From assembly GCF_016907925.1 (NCBI RefSeq), contig NZ_JAFBCZ010000009.1, positions 124,001 to 188,000 of the forward strand: 64,000 nt of DNA, in the 5' to 3' direction. The stretch is from Herpetosiphon giganteus. Its GTDB lineage: Bacteria > Chloroflexota > Chloroflexia > Chloroflexales > Herpetosiphonaceae. The notes beneath the pieces are model-generated. The model saw nothing but the letters and a program-made list of their open reading frames with translations, had not been told where the DNA came from and ran no database searches. A program made the translations under genes and the position numbers. Of this stretch, positions 16,519-25,018 are shown piece by piece (position 1 is the first letter of the stretch; the number at the start of each line of letters is the position of its first letter).

Positions 16519-19500
16519 ATGCCTGATGCAAGCAATGGCCATGTGTTAATCGTCGAAGACGACCTCAGTATTAGCCGCATGTTTCAATTGCTGCTGCGTG
16601 ATGCCGGCTATCGCGTTTCGTTAACCAATAGCAGCGAAGAAGCCTTGCAATTTGTGCGCGTCATTACGCCCGATATTATTTTGTTGGATATTTCCTTGCC
16701 TGGCATGAATGGCGTTGATCTGACCCGCCATCTGCGCAGTAATCCCGCCATTCCATTTATTCCAATTATTCAAATTACCGCGCTTGGCGATTTGCGCACC
16801 AAAGTTGCTGCCCTCGATGCAGGAGCCGACGATATTTTGGTCAAGCCAATCGAGCTATCCGAGCTGTTGGCGCGCTTACGAGTGATGATGCGGCTGCAAA
16901 AAAATCGTCGCGGCCTCGAAGAATCCACCCGTCAAATGCATATTCTGTATGCGATTAGCCAAACCCTCAACAGTTCGCTCGATATTAACAGTATTTTACG
17001 CGATTTGGTGCTGCAACTAGCCAATGCCTTGGGCGCAATCCGCACCTCAATCATTTTAGTTAATGATCATAACACGCCATTTTATGCCTCATCAGTCAAA
17101 GAAACCCTCAATACCGCAAGCATTCAACGGGTGATTCGCGATGGCGTAGCAGGCTGGGTGATGCGGGCCATGAAGCCATTAATCATCAGCGATACAGCCC
17201 GCGACCCACGCTGGATCTCGATGGATCGTCGGATTGATACCACGCGCTCGATTCTTTCAGTGCCATTGATTCACCAAGGCATTGTAATTGGGGTCATAAC
17301 AGCGGCGCATACCCGAATTAATTATTTTACCCAAGATCAGCTCGAATTAGCTCAAAATATTGGTAATCAAAGCGTCACCGCCTTTACCCATGCCCAACTG
17401 TTTCAAACCACGGTTCAACAAAAAGGCCTGCTCGAACGCCGCTCGCAAATGCTCGAAGAATTGCTGAATGTCGGCGAACGCTTAAGCCTCAATTTGCCGC
17501 TGCACGAGGTTTTGAACGAGCTGGCCCAAGCAATTCATCGCTCGTTGGGCTTTCGCCAAGTTATTATTCACGTTTTTGAGATTGATGATGTTGAGTCGGC
17601 CCAAGGCGTAGCTGGCGTTCAGCGCGAGCAAATTCAGCAACTTTGGACCAATGAAAAGATTCAGCAAAGCATCATACCACTACTGCGTGAGCGCTTTCGG
17701 ATGAGTCGCTCCTATTTTGTGCCATCGGGCTATACGCTCGACGACGAAGAAACCAACCATCTGCCATTTGGCGCAACTGGCATTCGCCAAGCAGATTATT
17801 TATTTGTGCCATTGGGCAGCCCGCAACAATTGCTTGGCTTGATGATCGTCGATCTGCCGAATAATTTGATCACGCCCGATTTGGCTACCATTCAAGCACT
17901 CGAAGTCTTTGCCAACCATGGCACAACCGCCGTCAACAACAATCGACTGTTCGCGCGCGAACATACGCGGGCCAACCAATTGCAATTGTTGGTTGAGCTA
18001 GGCCGTAATTTTGCCGAATTGATGACCCCAGATCAATTGCTGCGCTTAGTAACTTCGTTAGTGCGCCACAGTTTTGGCTTCAATAGTGTCGCAATTTTGC
18101 TCAAGCAGCAAAACCAATTTATGCTGCGGGCTGGCACCCATAATTTTGCTCACAATCCATACAACCAATATTTAACCATCGAACCCTATATTTTAGAAGC
18201 CTTAGAACACTATCAAAGCTGGCTTAGCAGCGATGTCACGCAGTTTTGCTTGGATTATCAATGGGCCGAGCCGCAAATTGTGGCCGAGTTGATTGTGCCA
18301 TTGCATACCCACGAGGGCATTCAAGGCCTCTTAGTCGTTGGGCATAGCGATCTCAGTGCCTTGGATGGCCTGACGCAATCGATTTTAGGCGCGGTTGCGG
18401 TGCAACTGACTGTGGGCTTGGATAACGCTAAGCTCTTTTTGCGCGAACAAGAATATATTCAACAACTCAACCAAGTTAATGAAATTGCCCTGCAATTGAC
18501 CAGCGCCAGCAGCGAGCCGCCATTTCATGAGATTATGCAGCAGGTTGCGGCGATTTTTCAGGCTCCCCAAAGTATGCTGCTGTTAATCGATCATGATCAG
18601 TGTCAGATCACCAAGAGCATTGCCTACCCGCTGCCATGGCTTGAGCAACTGCCAGCCTTGCCCGAACTTTTGGCCAGCCTCGACGAAAGTCGCGTCCAGT
18701 TGTTTAAGCAGCAGCACGATTCGGCATTGGGCCACGCATTACGTCAAGCAGAAATTAACATGGTCGTGATTGCCCAGTTGTACAGCGCTGAACGCTTACA
18801 GGGCCTGTTGTTGATTAAGCCTGCTGATGATCATTATATCTGGCGCTCGAATGAAAACAATTTGCTGCAAACTCTCGCCACCTTATTTGCCCAAGCCTTG
18901 GAAAACCAGCAACTCCAAGCTCAACGCCTCGAACGCTTGCGCGCCGATTTGCAACGCTACATGGCTCCGCCGCTGGTTGAGCAATTGTTGAGCGAAGGTG
19001 GTTTTGGCGAGCCAAGCGAGCGCGACATCGTGGTGTTATTTGCCGATTTACGCGGCTTTACGGCGCTCAGCGAAAATCTCGCGCCGCAAGTGGTGGTTAA
19101 GCAAATTCTCAATCGCTTTTTCGATGAAATGACAGCGGTGCTGTATCGCTATGATGCAATTATCGATAAGTTTCTCGGCGATGGCTTGATGGCAGTATTT
19201 GGCTCGGTGCGAGCATTGCCCAATGATCCAGAGCGCGCAATCAACGCCGCAATCGATATGCAGCAAACCTTTGCCAGTTTGCAACGAGAATGGCAAGCAA
19301 GCTTTGGCTATCCGATTGGCTTGGGCATTGGCATGAGCTGTGGGCGGGCGGTCGTTGGCAATATTGGCTCGGCCCAACGCATGGATTACACCGTGATTGG
19401 CGATGTGGTTAATACAGCCAGTCGTTTGGTGGCGATTGCCGAGGCTGGCCAAATTATCATCACCCAGCCGTTGGCGCAACGTTTACAGCAGCATCAAGCC

Positions 19501-19581
19501 CAACTGGAGCAACTAGAGCCAGTCCAACTCAAAGGCAAACGCGAACTGCAAACAATCTACAGCGTGCGCAAAGCTGAATAA
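16519..19581 (+). CDS. Response regulator-GAF-class III adenylate cyclase
   Basis: A 1020-residue multi-domain signal protein. Residues 5-125 are a receiver domain with phospho-acceptor Asp57 and the usual KP motif. About three GAF-type sensor domains follow (roughly 150-295, 310-480, 490-640), then another GAF-like segment to about 800. The C-terminus (838-1015) is a class III nucleotidyl cyclase: metal-binding Asp843 (FADLRGF), Lys884 and Asp888 in DKFLGDG, and GDVVNTASR near the end. Lys plus the Asp in GDVVN fit adenylate rather than guanylate specificity. It should produce cAMP in response to phosphorylation by an unidentified histidine kinase and to GAF ligands. GGAG precedes the ATG. 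No kinase is adjacent. It is cytoplasmic. Confidence 0.92.
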   Translation: MPDASNGHVLIVEDDLSISRMFQLLLRDAGYRVSLTNSSEEALQFVRVITPDIILLDISLPGMNGVDLTRHLRSNPAIPFIPIIQITALGDLRTKVAALDAGADDILVKPIELSELLARLRVMMRLQKNRRGLEESTRQMHILYAISQTLNSSLDINSILRDLVLQLANALGAIRTSIILVNDHNTPFYASSVKETLNTASIQRVIRDGVAGWVMRAMKPLIISDTARDPRWISMDRRIDTTRSILSVPLIHQGIVIGVITAAHTRINYFTQDQLELAQNIGNQSVTAFTHAQLFQTTVQQKGLLERRSQMLEELLNVGERLSLNLPLHEVLNELAQAIHRSLGFRQVIIHVFEIDDVESAQGVAGVQREQIQQLWTNEKIQQSIIPLLRERFRMSRSYFVPSGYTLDDEETNHLPFGATGIRQADYLFVPLGSPQQLLGLMIVDLPNNLITPDLATIQALEVFANHGTTAVNNNRLFAREHTRANQLQLLVELGRNFAELMTPDQLLRLVTSLVRHSFGFNSVAILLKQQNQFMLRAGTHNFAHNPYNQYLTIEPYILEALEHYQSWLSSDVTQFCLDYQWAEPQIVAELIVPLHTHEGIQGLLVVGHSDLSALDGLTQSILGAVAVQLTVGLDNAKLFLREQEYIQQLNQVNEIALQLTSASSEPPFHEIMQQVAAIFQAPQSMLLLIDHDQCQITKSIAYPLPWLEQLPALPELLASLDESRVQLFKQQHDSALGHALRQAEINMVVIAQLYSAERLQGLLLIKPADDHYIWRSNENNLLQTLATLFAQALENQQLQAQRLERLRADLQRYMAPPLVEQLLSEGGFGEPSERDIVVLFADLRGFTALSENLAPQVVVKQILNRFFDEMTAVLYRYDAIIDKFLGDGLMAVFGSVRALPNDPERAINAAIDMQQTFASLQREWQASFGYPIGLGIGMSCGRAVVGNIGSAQRMDYTVIGDVVNTASRLVAIAEAGQIIITQPLAQRLQQHQAQLEQLEPVQLKGKRELQTIYSVRKAE

Positions 19582-19928
19582 AAGAGCATAGAACATAGAA
19601 GTAGGGCAGGGGTCAGGGTCTAGGGATCAGGGATTGGGCTGGTGGCGATTAGCTGGCACGATCATAATCATCCAAATCTGCGTCAATCTGTGGCTAAAAA
19701 ACGTCTCTTTCGTGGAATTTGTGCAATTCGTGGCTAAAAATAAGCCTTCGTGCGCTGTGTAGATACATTGAAGAACGCGAAGAACACGAAGGATTGAGTT
19801 ACAGAAACACAACAACAATCCAGCAGACGAATATTTGGGGGTGCAGGGGGCTGAAAACCCCCTGCGTCTCCCGCCGGCGGCGGGACGGAAGGGTGGCGAA
19901 TCATTGGTTATCGCGATGTTTTAATCAC
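19582..19928. other. Repeat-rich intergenic region
   Basis: This 347 bp gap between convergent genes contains no credible gene. It holds two imperfect copies of a TGGCTAAAAA-centred unit (TCWRTSKGTGGCTAAAAA-like, near 19683-19700 and 19723-19741), a GAACGCGAAGAACACGAAGG stretch at 19774-19793, and the second copy of the dispersed GC-rich repeat. The pieces look like fragments of genome-wide intergenic repeats. Confidence 0.55.
19837..19895 (-). repeat. Dispersed GC-rich intergenic repeat, copy 2
   Basis: The reverse complement aligns with 3613-3669. It contains two hairpins: GCAGGGGG (19843-19850) with CCCCCTGC (19858-19865), and CCCGCC/GGCGGG around 19870-19884. This suggests a structured RNA or terminator-like function in addition to repeat origin. 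Confidence 0.7.
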
Positions 19929-20744
19929 CTATTCGCTAAACCACTCCAATTGGCTTGGCTGAAAACTGGGCACTGCATAGCGCAAAAAGGTGTGCAAGCC
20001 CTCCAAATCAACCGACGTTAAGTGGTAGCGCAAATCGCGCAGATATTTGGCACAAACCCCAGGCGAGATATTAATTCGTGGCGCATAAAACTGAGCAAGT
20101 TCATCGATGCGGGTCAAATTTTCGGCCTTAGCAGCTCGCAACGCTGGCACAATCCCAGCATCACGCACAGCCTCAGCTTGATCGCGCCGCACAACCCAAA
20201 CCGCAAACACAAACGGCAAGCCGCTCAGTTTCAGCCATTCATCGCCAAGATCAAAGAAGTAGGGCAACCCACGTTCGCCCAAATGACGACGCGCCGTTGC
20301 TTCGACCAAGGCTTTATCACCAATCATCAACGAACCTTGGCATTCAGCCAACATTGCATCAAGATTTGGGGCCATCGAACGCCATTCAGGCTGAATCCGA
20401 TAGTGACGCTCGCACAGCACCTTGAGCAAATTAATGCTGGTTGCTGAATCCGTAGTTAAAGCAACTGGCTGCCCATCAAGCTGGCGCGGATCAGCCGCCC
20501 ACGAAAACAGATTCACACTATTGACCGCGCCAATCGTAGCAATTGAAAAATCGCGTACGACCAACAATTTATCTGCATTCAAGGCCCATTCATAGACCGA
20601 CATTGGCGCAACAGCAACCTCGCCGCGCAAAACTGCCGCGTTGATCGCCGTTGGTACGCCGCGTTGGACAGGCACATGCGGCAAGCGCTCGGTAATGCCA
20701 TAATCCATCGGTTGGGTATTGAGATAATCGATTACACCAAGCAT
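19929..20744 (-). CDS. mqnA: Chorismate dehydratase, menaquinone (futalosine) pathway
   Basis: A 271-residue MqnA-family protein of periplasmic-binding-protein fold. It converts chorismate to 3-[(1-carboxyvinyl)oxy]benzoate, the first step of the futalosine route to menaquinone. The family pattern is visible: VIDYLNTQPM at the N-terminus, VAPMSVYEW, and LMIGDKAL in the middle, with an active-site-like D-S-A-T-S segment. The length fits the family when starting at the ATG at 20744; the frame continues to a TTG at 20810, but the added residues do not resemble MqnA. No clear ribosome binding site precedes 20744, where a hairpin sits instead. It lies directly downstream of mqnE, 76 bases apart, and is presumably cotranscribed. 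Confidence 0.9.
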   Translation of the reverse strand: MLGVIDYLNTQPMDYGITERLPHVPVQRGVPTAINAAVLRGEVAVAPMSVYEWALNADKLLVVRDFSIATIGAVNSVNLFSWAADPRQLDGQPVALTTDSATSINLLKVLCERHYRIQPEWRSMAPNLDAMLAECQGSLMIGDKALVEATARRHLGERGLPYFFDLGDEWLKLSGLPFVFAVWVVRRDQAEAVRDAGIVPALRAAKAENLTRIDELAQFYAPRINISPGVCAKYLRDLRYHLTSVDLEGLHTFLRYAVPSFQPSQLEWFSE

Positions 20745-20755
20745 ATAATTTAAAA

Positions 20756-20781
20756 GCGTGAGTACGCTAGGCGACTCACGC
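20756..20781 (-). promoter_or_regulatory. Hairpin before mqnA start
   Basis: GCGTGAGT (20756-20763) and ACTCACGC (20774-20781) form an 8 bp stem with a 10-base loop in the mqnE-mqnA junction, ending 11 bases before the mqnA ATG. It could modulate mqnA translation or protect an mRNA end; nothing here shows which. Confidence 0.4.
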
Positions 20782-20820
20782 GATACGCAACGTTTCAAGC
20801 AACAGCCCAAAACCCTGCAA

Positions 20821-21924
20821 TTAGTTCACAGCAATGTGGTTATATAAGGCATCACGTTCGACCGCTGTTTTGCCAGCAGTCGTCACAAGATGGACTAATT
20901 CGGCGCGTGAGATTCCTTGTTCGGTTTTAGCGCCAGCAGCGTGATAGATTTCTTCTTCGATCACCGTGCCGTCAACGTCGGAAACCCCAAACGACAAGGC
21001 AACTTGCGCCAAACGTGGCGTAAGCGAGATCCAATAGGCTTTGACGTGGGCAAAGTTGTCGAGCAACAAGCGGCCAATCGCCAAATTCTTCAAATCTTCG
21101 AAGCCAGTTGTCCAATCGAGCTTCTTGACCCGCCCCAAGTTGTTGTTTTCGGGGTGGAAGGCCAGCGGAATGTAGGTCACAAAGCCGCCAGTTTTATCTT
21201 GTTGCTCGCGCAGCCGCAACAGGTGATCAACCCGTTGTTCGAGGGTTTCGATATGGCCATACAGCATTGTGGCATTGGTTTTGATGCCTAATTCGTGGGC
21301 AATGCCATGAATTTCCAGCCAGCCATCGCCATCAACCTTTTCAGGGCAGATTTTACGCCGCACATCGGGATGGAAAATTTCAGCGCCACCACCAGGCAAG
21401 GCATCCAAGCCAGCTTTGCGCAAAATCTCAAGCGTCGTGCGCCAATCCATATTCGAAATTTGCGCCATATAATCAATTTCAACTGCCGTAAAGGCTTTGA
21501 CGTGAACATTGGGATAATGATCCTTCAATTCACGAATAATATCGGCGTAATATTCAACATCGAGATCGGGCACTAAACCGCCAACAATATGAAATTCACG
21601 GGTACGTTCGCTAAACAAACGCCCAACGTGATCAATAATTTGCTCAGGAGTGCGTACAAACGCATCAGGCTCGTTGCCATTGCGGCGGAATGAACAAAAA
21701 TTACAGTGAAACGCACAAACATTGGTTGGCGTAATGCGGTGATTTTGCACAAAATACACCACATCGCCATTCTTGCGACGATTCACCGTATCGGCCAATT
21801 TACCCAAGGCTAAAATATCGTTAGTTTGATACAAACGAACTCCATCTTCAAATGATAGCCGTTCGCCTGCTTCAACTTTTTCGGCAATATCAGAGAGTGG
21901 CGACTTCGCCAACAGAATAGCCAT
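20821..21924 (-). CDS. mqnE: Aminofutalosine synthase (radical SAM)
   Basis: A 367-residue radical SAM enzyme that joins the MqnA product to S-adenosylmethionine to give aminofutalosine. The 4Fe-4S cluster ligands are Cys70, Cys74 and Cys77 in CAFHCNFC. The stretches LPGGGAEIFHPDVR, TNATMLYGHIET and YIPLAFHPEN distinguish MqnE from the related MqnC. AAGGA precedes the ATG, and an extended -10 lies in the 43 bp gap upstream, so the mqnE-mqnA pair probably has its own promoter after the glycan operon. Other pathway genes (mqnB, mqnC, mqnD) are not in the window. Confidence 0.93.
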   Translation of the reverse strand: MAILLAKSPLSDIAEKVEAGERLSFEDGVRLYQTNDILALGKLADTVNRRKNGDVVYFVQNHRITPTNVCAFHCNFCSFRRNGNEPDAFVRTPEQIIDHVGRLFSERTREFHIVGGLVPDLDVEYYADIIRELKDHYPNVHVKAFTAVEIDYMAQISNMDWRTTLEILRKAGLDALPGGGAEIFHPDVRRKICPEKVDGDGWLEIHGIAHELGIKTNATMLYGHIETLEQRVDHLLRLREQQDKTGGFVTYIPLAFHPENNNLGRVKKLDWTTGFEDLKNLAIGRLLLDNFAHVKAYWISLTPRLAQVALSFGVSDVDGTVIEEEIYHAAGAKTEQGISRAELVHLVTTAGKTAVERDALYNHIAVN

Positions 21925-21953
21925 AGACAGTTCCTTTCCGCGTTACTGTGTTC

Positions 21954-21962
21954 ATTATATCA
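21954..21962 (-). promoter_or_regulatory. Extended -10 promoter of mqnE
   Basis: On the minus strand TGATATAAT (extended -10, TATAAT at 21959-21954) lies 29 bases before the mqnE start. The -35 region, which would fall inside the 3' end of the preceding gene, is not recognisable. Confidence 0.5.
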
Positions 21963-21967
21963 CAATG

Positions 21968-23932
21968 TTATTTTGATTTTCGTGCCAGTTTTGCGCAATT
22001 CCAGCGCCAGCGTTGGCTAGCTGGAGCAACCAAATTGGCAACGAATAACAAGCCAAGGCTGGTGGTAAGCACCCAAATTGCACAAAACAGCAGATCGGCT
22101 CGCAATAAACGGCCTAAGCGCTGCCAGCCGTTGGCAAATTGGGCATGTTCCATCGCCACAATTGGCAAACTACCTTCGACTTGACTAGTTGCCAACCCGA
22201 GCGCTTGGCGCTTCCAGCGGTAGTGAATGGCCACAGGCACACTTGGCTCAAGCGTTTTAAGCGTGACGCTGAATGGTTGGTTTGGGGTAATTGCCAGCGC
22301 TGGCTGAAACACCACATAGCCAGCAGTTTCCCAAAGCGCCTCACGCGGCACGACCAGCGGCGCGCAATGCTCGCTTGTTCCGACCACGACACAACCTTGA
22401 AGTTTGGCATTGGCGGGCGGTAGCTGGCCCAAACTTAGGGCAAACCCAGTTATCTCGCTTTGCTCCGATTGGATCGTGCCTTGAACAAAGGGTTGTTGAG
22501 CATCCAGAACCAGCATATTCGTCAACGCACCAAATTCACGGGGCCGAATCGCATTGCTCCGCGCAATCCAAACAAACAGCAGCAAACTTATTGCAATCAT
22601 TGTAGCAGGCATTAGGCTTAGGCCAAGTCGATGCAGCCGCAGCACTGGTTTGGTAGATCGTTGATACCCATAATACAAATTGATTATAGCCAGCACGATC
22701 AAACTAATAAACAGTGCTAGTTGCAGGCTTTCGCTGAGCAAGCGCAGTTTGGCCAAAAGCTGGCTTGCCAACTCCGAGCGTAATGCCAAGGCATGAATTG
22801 GATTAATAAATTGCCATTCAGGAATAAAGCGAAAGAAGAGATTAAGATTCAGCTCGCGATGGCTATGCAAGAGCGTCAGACCAAAAGTTAACTCAGCCCC
22901 CAGCCACAAGCCCAAAGCGGCGCGCTTCAAGCGCAGCACTGCAATAATGCCAAAGGGTGCGAGCCAATATAGCCAATAAAACGGAATCTTAATCCAAAGG
23001 AAGAAAATCGCCAAAGTTGCGATGCTCACCCACCAAGCGCTATCGGCAACCCAAGGCCGCTGATACAGCAGCAAAAAGATCAAGAACAGGCTATAGCACA
23101 GCAAAAAGAGCGAGCTAGGCTGGCTGAGGAAATTCAGCTGATCAAAAATCCGTGTGCCCTCGGGATTGAACAAAACGCCTTTAATATAGGCTGGGGTGCG
23201 CAGAAAAGGTAAACTTAACAGCAACAATGGCGCGATACCAACTCCAAATAATTTGAGCCGTTGCCACCACGAGCGGGTAAGTAGCACAATTAATGGTGGC
23301 ACCAAAAACAGTGGCACCAGTTTGAAGCCAGCGCCCAAGCCAAGCACCAGCATTGCCCAATAGCCATAGGGGTGCGCCTTGCCCGTATCGTCTGCAACCA
23401 ATGCGCGGCTCACCAAATAGGTTCCTAACAGCATCGCAGCCGTTGGGTACACATCGTTTTGGCCCATTGCCAACATAAATAAGGCGGTTGGCGACCAAGC
23501 CCACATTGCCCACGCCAAGCGCCCAGCAACCCGTTGCAAAAGCCAACCAATCAATAGATCAAACGGTAAATAGAGCAGTTTAAACAAAAAAACCGCCCGC
23601 ATCGGATTGGCAATTTCCCACGTTGAAGGCCATGCTTGGAGATCAATCAGCCCCAAGAGATCGTAGATTTTGGCCGCAAATCCGGTATAGGCATAAAATC
23701 CATAGGGATAGGGAACCCAAACCGGCATTTCGATCACCCGCGGGCCATAGGTGGTATATAAATGCGCATACACATTCAAATGGCCTTGAGCCACAAAATG
23801 GGCATGCCACGGCATATACAGCGCATCGTGTTGGCTGGCCAAGGGCATAATCAAAAAGCGCACCAGGTAGCCAGCCAGAATAATCCAGCCCAAAGGCGCA
23901 AGCTTCGGCAACAAACCTAATCGATATTTCAT
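21968..23932 (-). CDS. GT-C membrane glycosyltransferase, glycan operon copy 2
   Basis: A 654-residue integral membrane protein with about a dozen helices over the first 470 residues and a soluble, extracytoplasmic beta-type domain before a final helix near 620-640. The first loop has HDALYMPWHAHFVAQG, and the segment LAMGQNDVYPTAAM is shared almost intact with the paralogue at 25019-26968. This layout fits polyprenol-phosphate-sugar-dependent mannosyltransferases of the GT87/DUF2029 type; donor and linkage are unknown. It is last in the glycan operon, 25 bases after the methyltransferase gene. The two paralogues flank that methyltransferase, indicating an internal duplication. Confidence 0.78.
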   Translation of the reverse strand: MKYRLGLLPKLAPLGWIILAGYLVRFLIMPLASQHDALYMPWHAHFVAQGHLNVYAHLYTTYGPRVIEMPVWVPYPYGFYAYTGFAAKIYDLLGLIDLQAWPSTWEIANPMRAVFLFKLLYLPFDLLIGWLLQRVAGRLAWAMWAWSPTALFMLAMGQNDVYPTAAMLLGTYLVSRALVADDTGKAHPYGYWAMLVLGLGAGFKLVPLFLVPPLIVLLTRSWWQRLKLFGVGIAPLLLLSLPFLRTPAYIKGVLFNPEGTRIFDQLNFLSQPSSLFLLCYSLFLIFLLLYQRPWVADSAWWVSIATLAIFFLWIKIPFYWLYWLAPFGIIAVLRLKRAALGLWLGAELTFGLTLLHSHRELNLNLFFRFIPEWQFINPIHALALRSELASQLLAKLRLLSESLQLALFISLIVLAIINLYYGYQRSTKPVLRLHRLGLSLMPATMIAISLLLFVWIARSNAIRPREFGALTNMLVLDAQQPFVQGTIQSEQSEITGFALSLGQLPPANAKLQGCVVVGTSEHCAPLVVPREALWETAGYVVFQPALAITPNQPFSVTLKTLEPSVPVAIHYRWKRQALGLATSQVEGSLPIVAMEHAQFANGWQRLGRLLRADLLFCAIWVLTTSLGLLFVANLVAPASQRWRWNCAKLARKSK

Positions 23933-23957
23933 GGATTAACTCGCTTTTGTACCATGC

Positions 23958-24998
23958 TTAGCTTGAGCGGCGCAATGCTTTGAGCAAACGCAGGATTCGG
24001 CCCGATTCAAGCGTGTTGATCTGCTTTTCAAGCTGGGTGATATGGGCGTTTTTGCTGGCGAGCGTTGCTTCAAGCGTCGCCACATACTGCTGAAGCTCGT
24101 TGGTCGTGGTGGTTAATGGTGGAATTTGTGCTTGGGTTTCACGCAGCTGAGTTGTCAATTCAGCATTGCGAATGGTCGCTTGCTGCAAATCATACAACAA
24201 CCACGCAGGCGGGCCTAAACGAGCCATTAACGCCTGTGGATGGCAGGCATAGATCGTCAACATGCGATATTCTGGTGATTCATCGCAATAAAATACGCAC
24301 AAGCCAGCTTGGGTAACTAAGCGCGTCAGCGTTGACGCGGTAAAATACAAGGTATGCACCACGCTCAAAAGGCTGCCAGATTGCCCTTGTTCGATAAACT
24401 GATCGCGAAATTGATAGGCTGGCACTTGAATGGCCAAAACGCCCTCTGGCGTAAGCGCGGCGGCGAGTTCTTGCACAAACGCTACTGGCTCGTGCAGATG
24501 CTCAAGCACATGCCAACAGGTAATCAGATCAAAAGCTTCAAGCTGGGCAAGGCTGGTTGGGTCGCTATAAACGGTCAAGCCATAGCGTTGGCGCGCAATG
24601 TCGGCGGCCACAGGCGAAAGTTCAATCCCAACTGGCTGCCAACCACGCTGTTGCGCCGCCACCAACAACAAGCCGCGATTACAGCCAAGATCAAGCACTC
24701 GTCCAGGTTTCAACTGGCCATGTTGTTCAATATGCGCAATAATGCTGGCTTTTAATGCTATTTCTTGCTGCTCTGCGGCTTCGCTGTAGGCATACACCTC
24801 GCTTTGGTTTTCGAGCAGGGTGGTGCTTTCAAGGGTCAAACGTGGATTAAGATAAATTTGCTTGCATGTACGACAGCTATATAAATTTAAGCCTTCAGCA
24901 ATAAATGTTTCTGGTTGCTGCCAAACCAAATCTGCTTGGGTTGCGCCACAGCTTGGGCAGGCCTTGAGCGTTTCAGTTGGCATTGGTTGCAATTGCAT
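23958..24998 (-). CDS. SAM-dependent methyltransferase with zinc ribbon
   Basis: A 346-residue protein. The N-terminus has a CPSC...CRTC zinc-ribbon-like set (about residues 14-46), followed by a class I methyltransferase domain with motif I VLDLGCNRG near 100-108, a D/E acidic strand end (GIELS) and WHVLEHL. This combination is common in methyltransferases of polysaccharide clusters, often acting on sugars. The last 70 residues form a predicted coiled coil ending in basic residues, possibly for membrane or partner contact. AGGGATG lies upstream of the ATG. It lies in the glycan operon, 20 bases after the first GT-C gene. Confidence 0.8.
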   Translation of the reverse strand: MQLQPMPTETLKACPSCGATQADLVWQQPETFIAEGLNLYSCRTCKQIYLNPRLTLESTTLLENQSEVYAYSEAAEQQEIALKASIIAHIEQHGQLKPGRVLDLGCNRGLLLVAAQQRGWQPVGIELSPVAADIARQRYGLTVYSDPTSLAQLEAFDLITCWHVLEHLHEPVAFVQELAAALTPEGVLAIQVPAYQFRDQFIEQGQSGSLLSVVHTLYFTASTLTRLVTQAGLCVFYCDESPEYRMLTIYACHPQALMARLGPPAWLLYDLQQATIRNAELTTQLRETQAQIPPLTTTTNELQQYVATLEATLASKNAHITQLEKQINTLESGRILRLLKALRRSS

Positions 24999-25018
24999 GG
25001 CAGAGCATCCCTTATAAA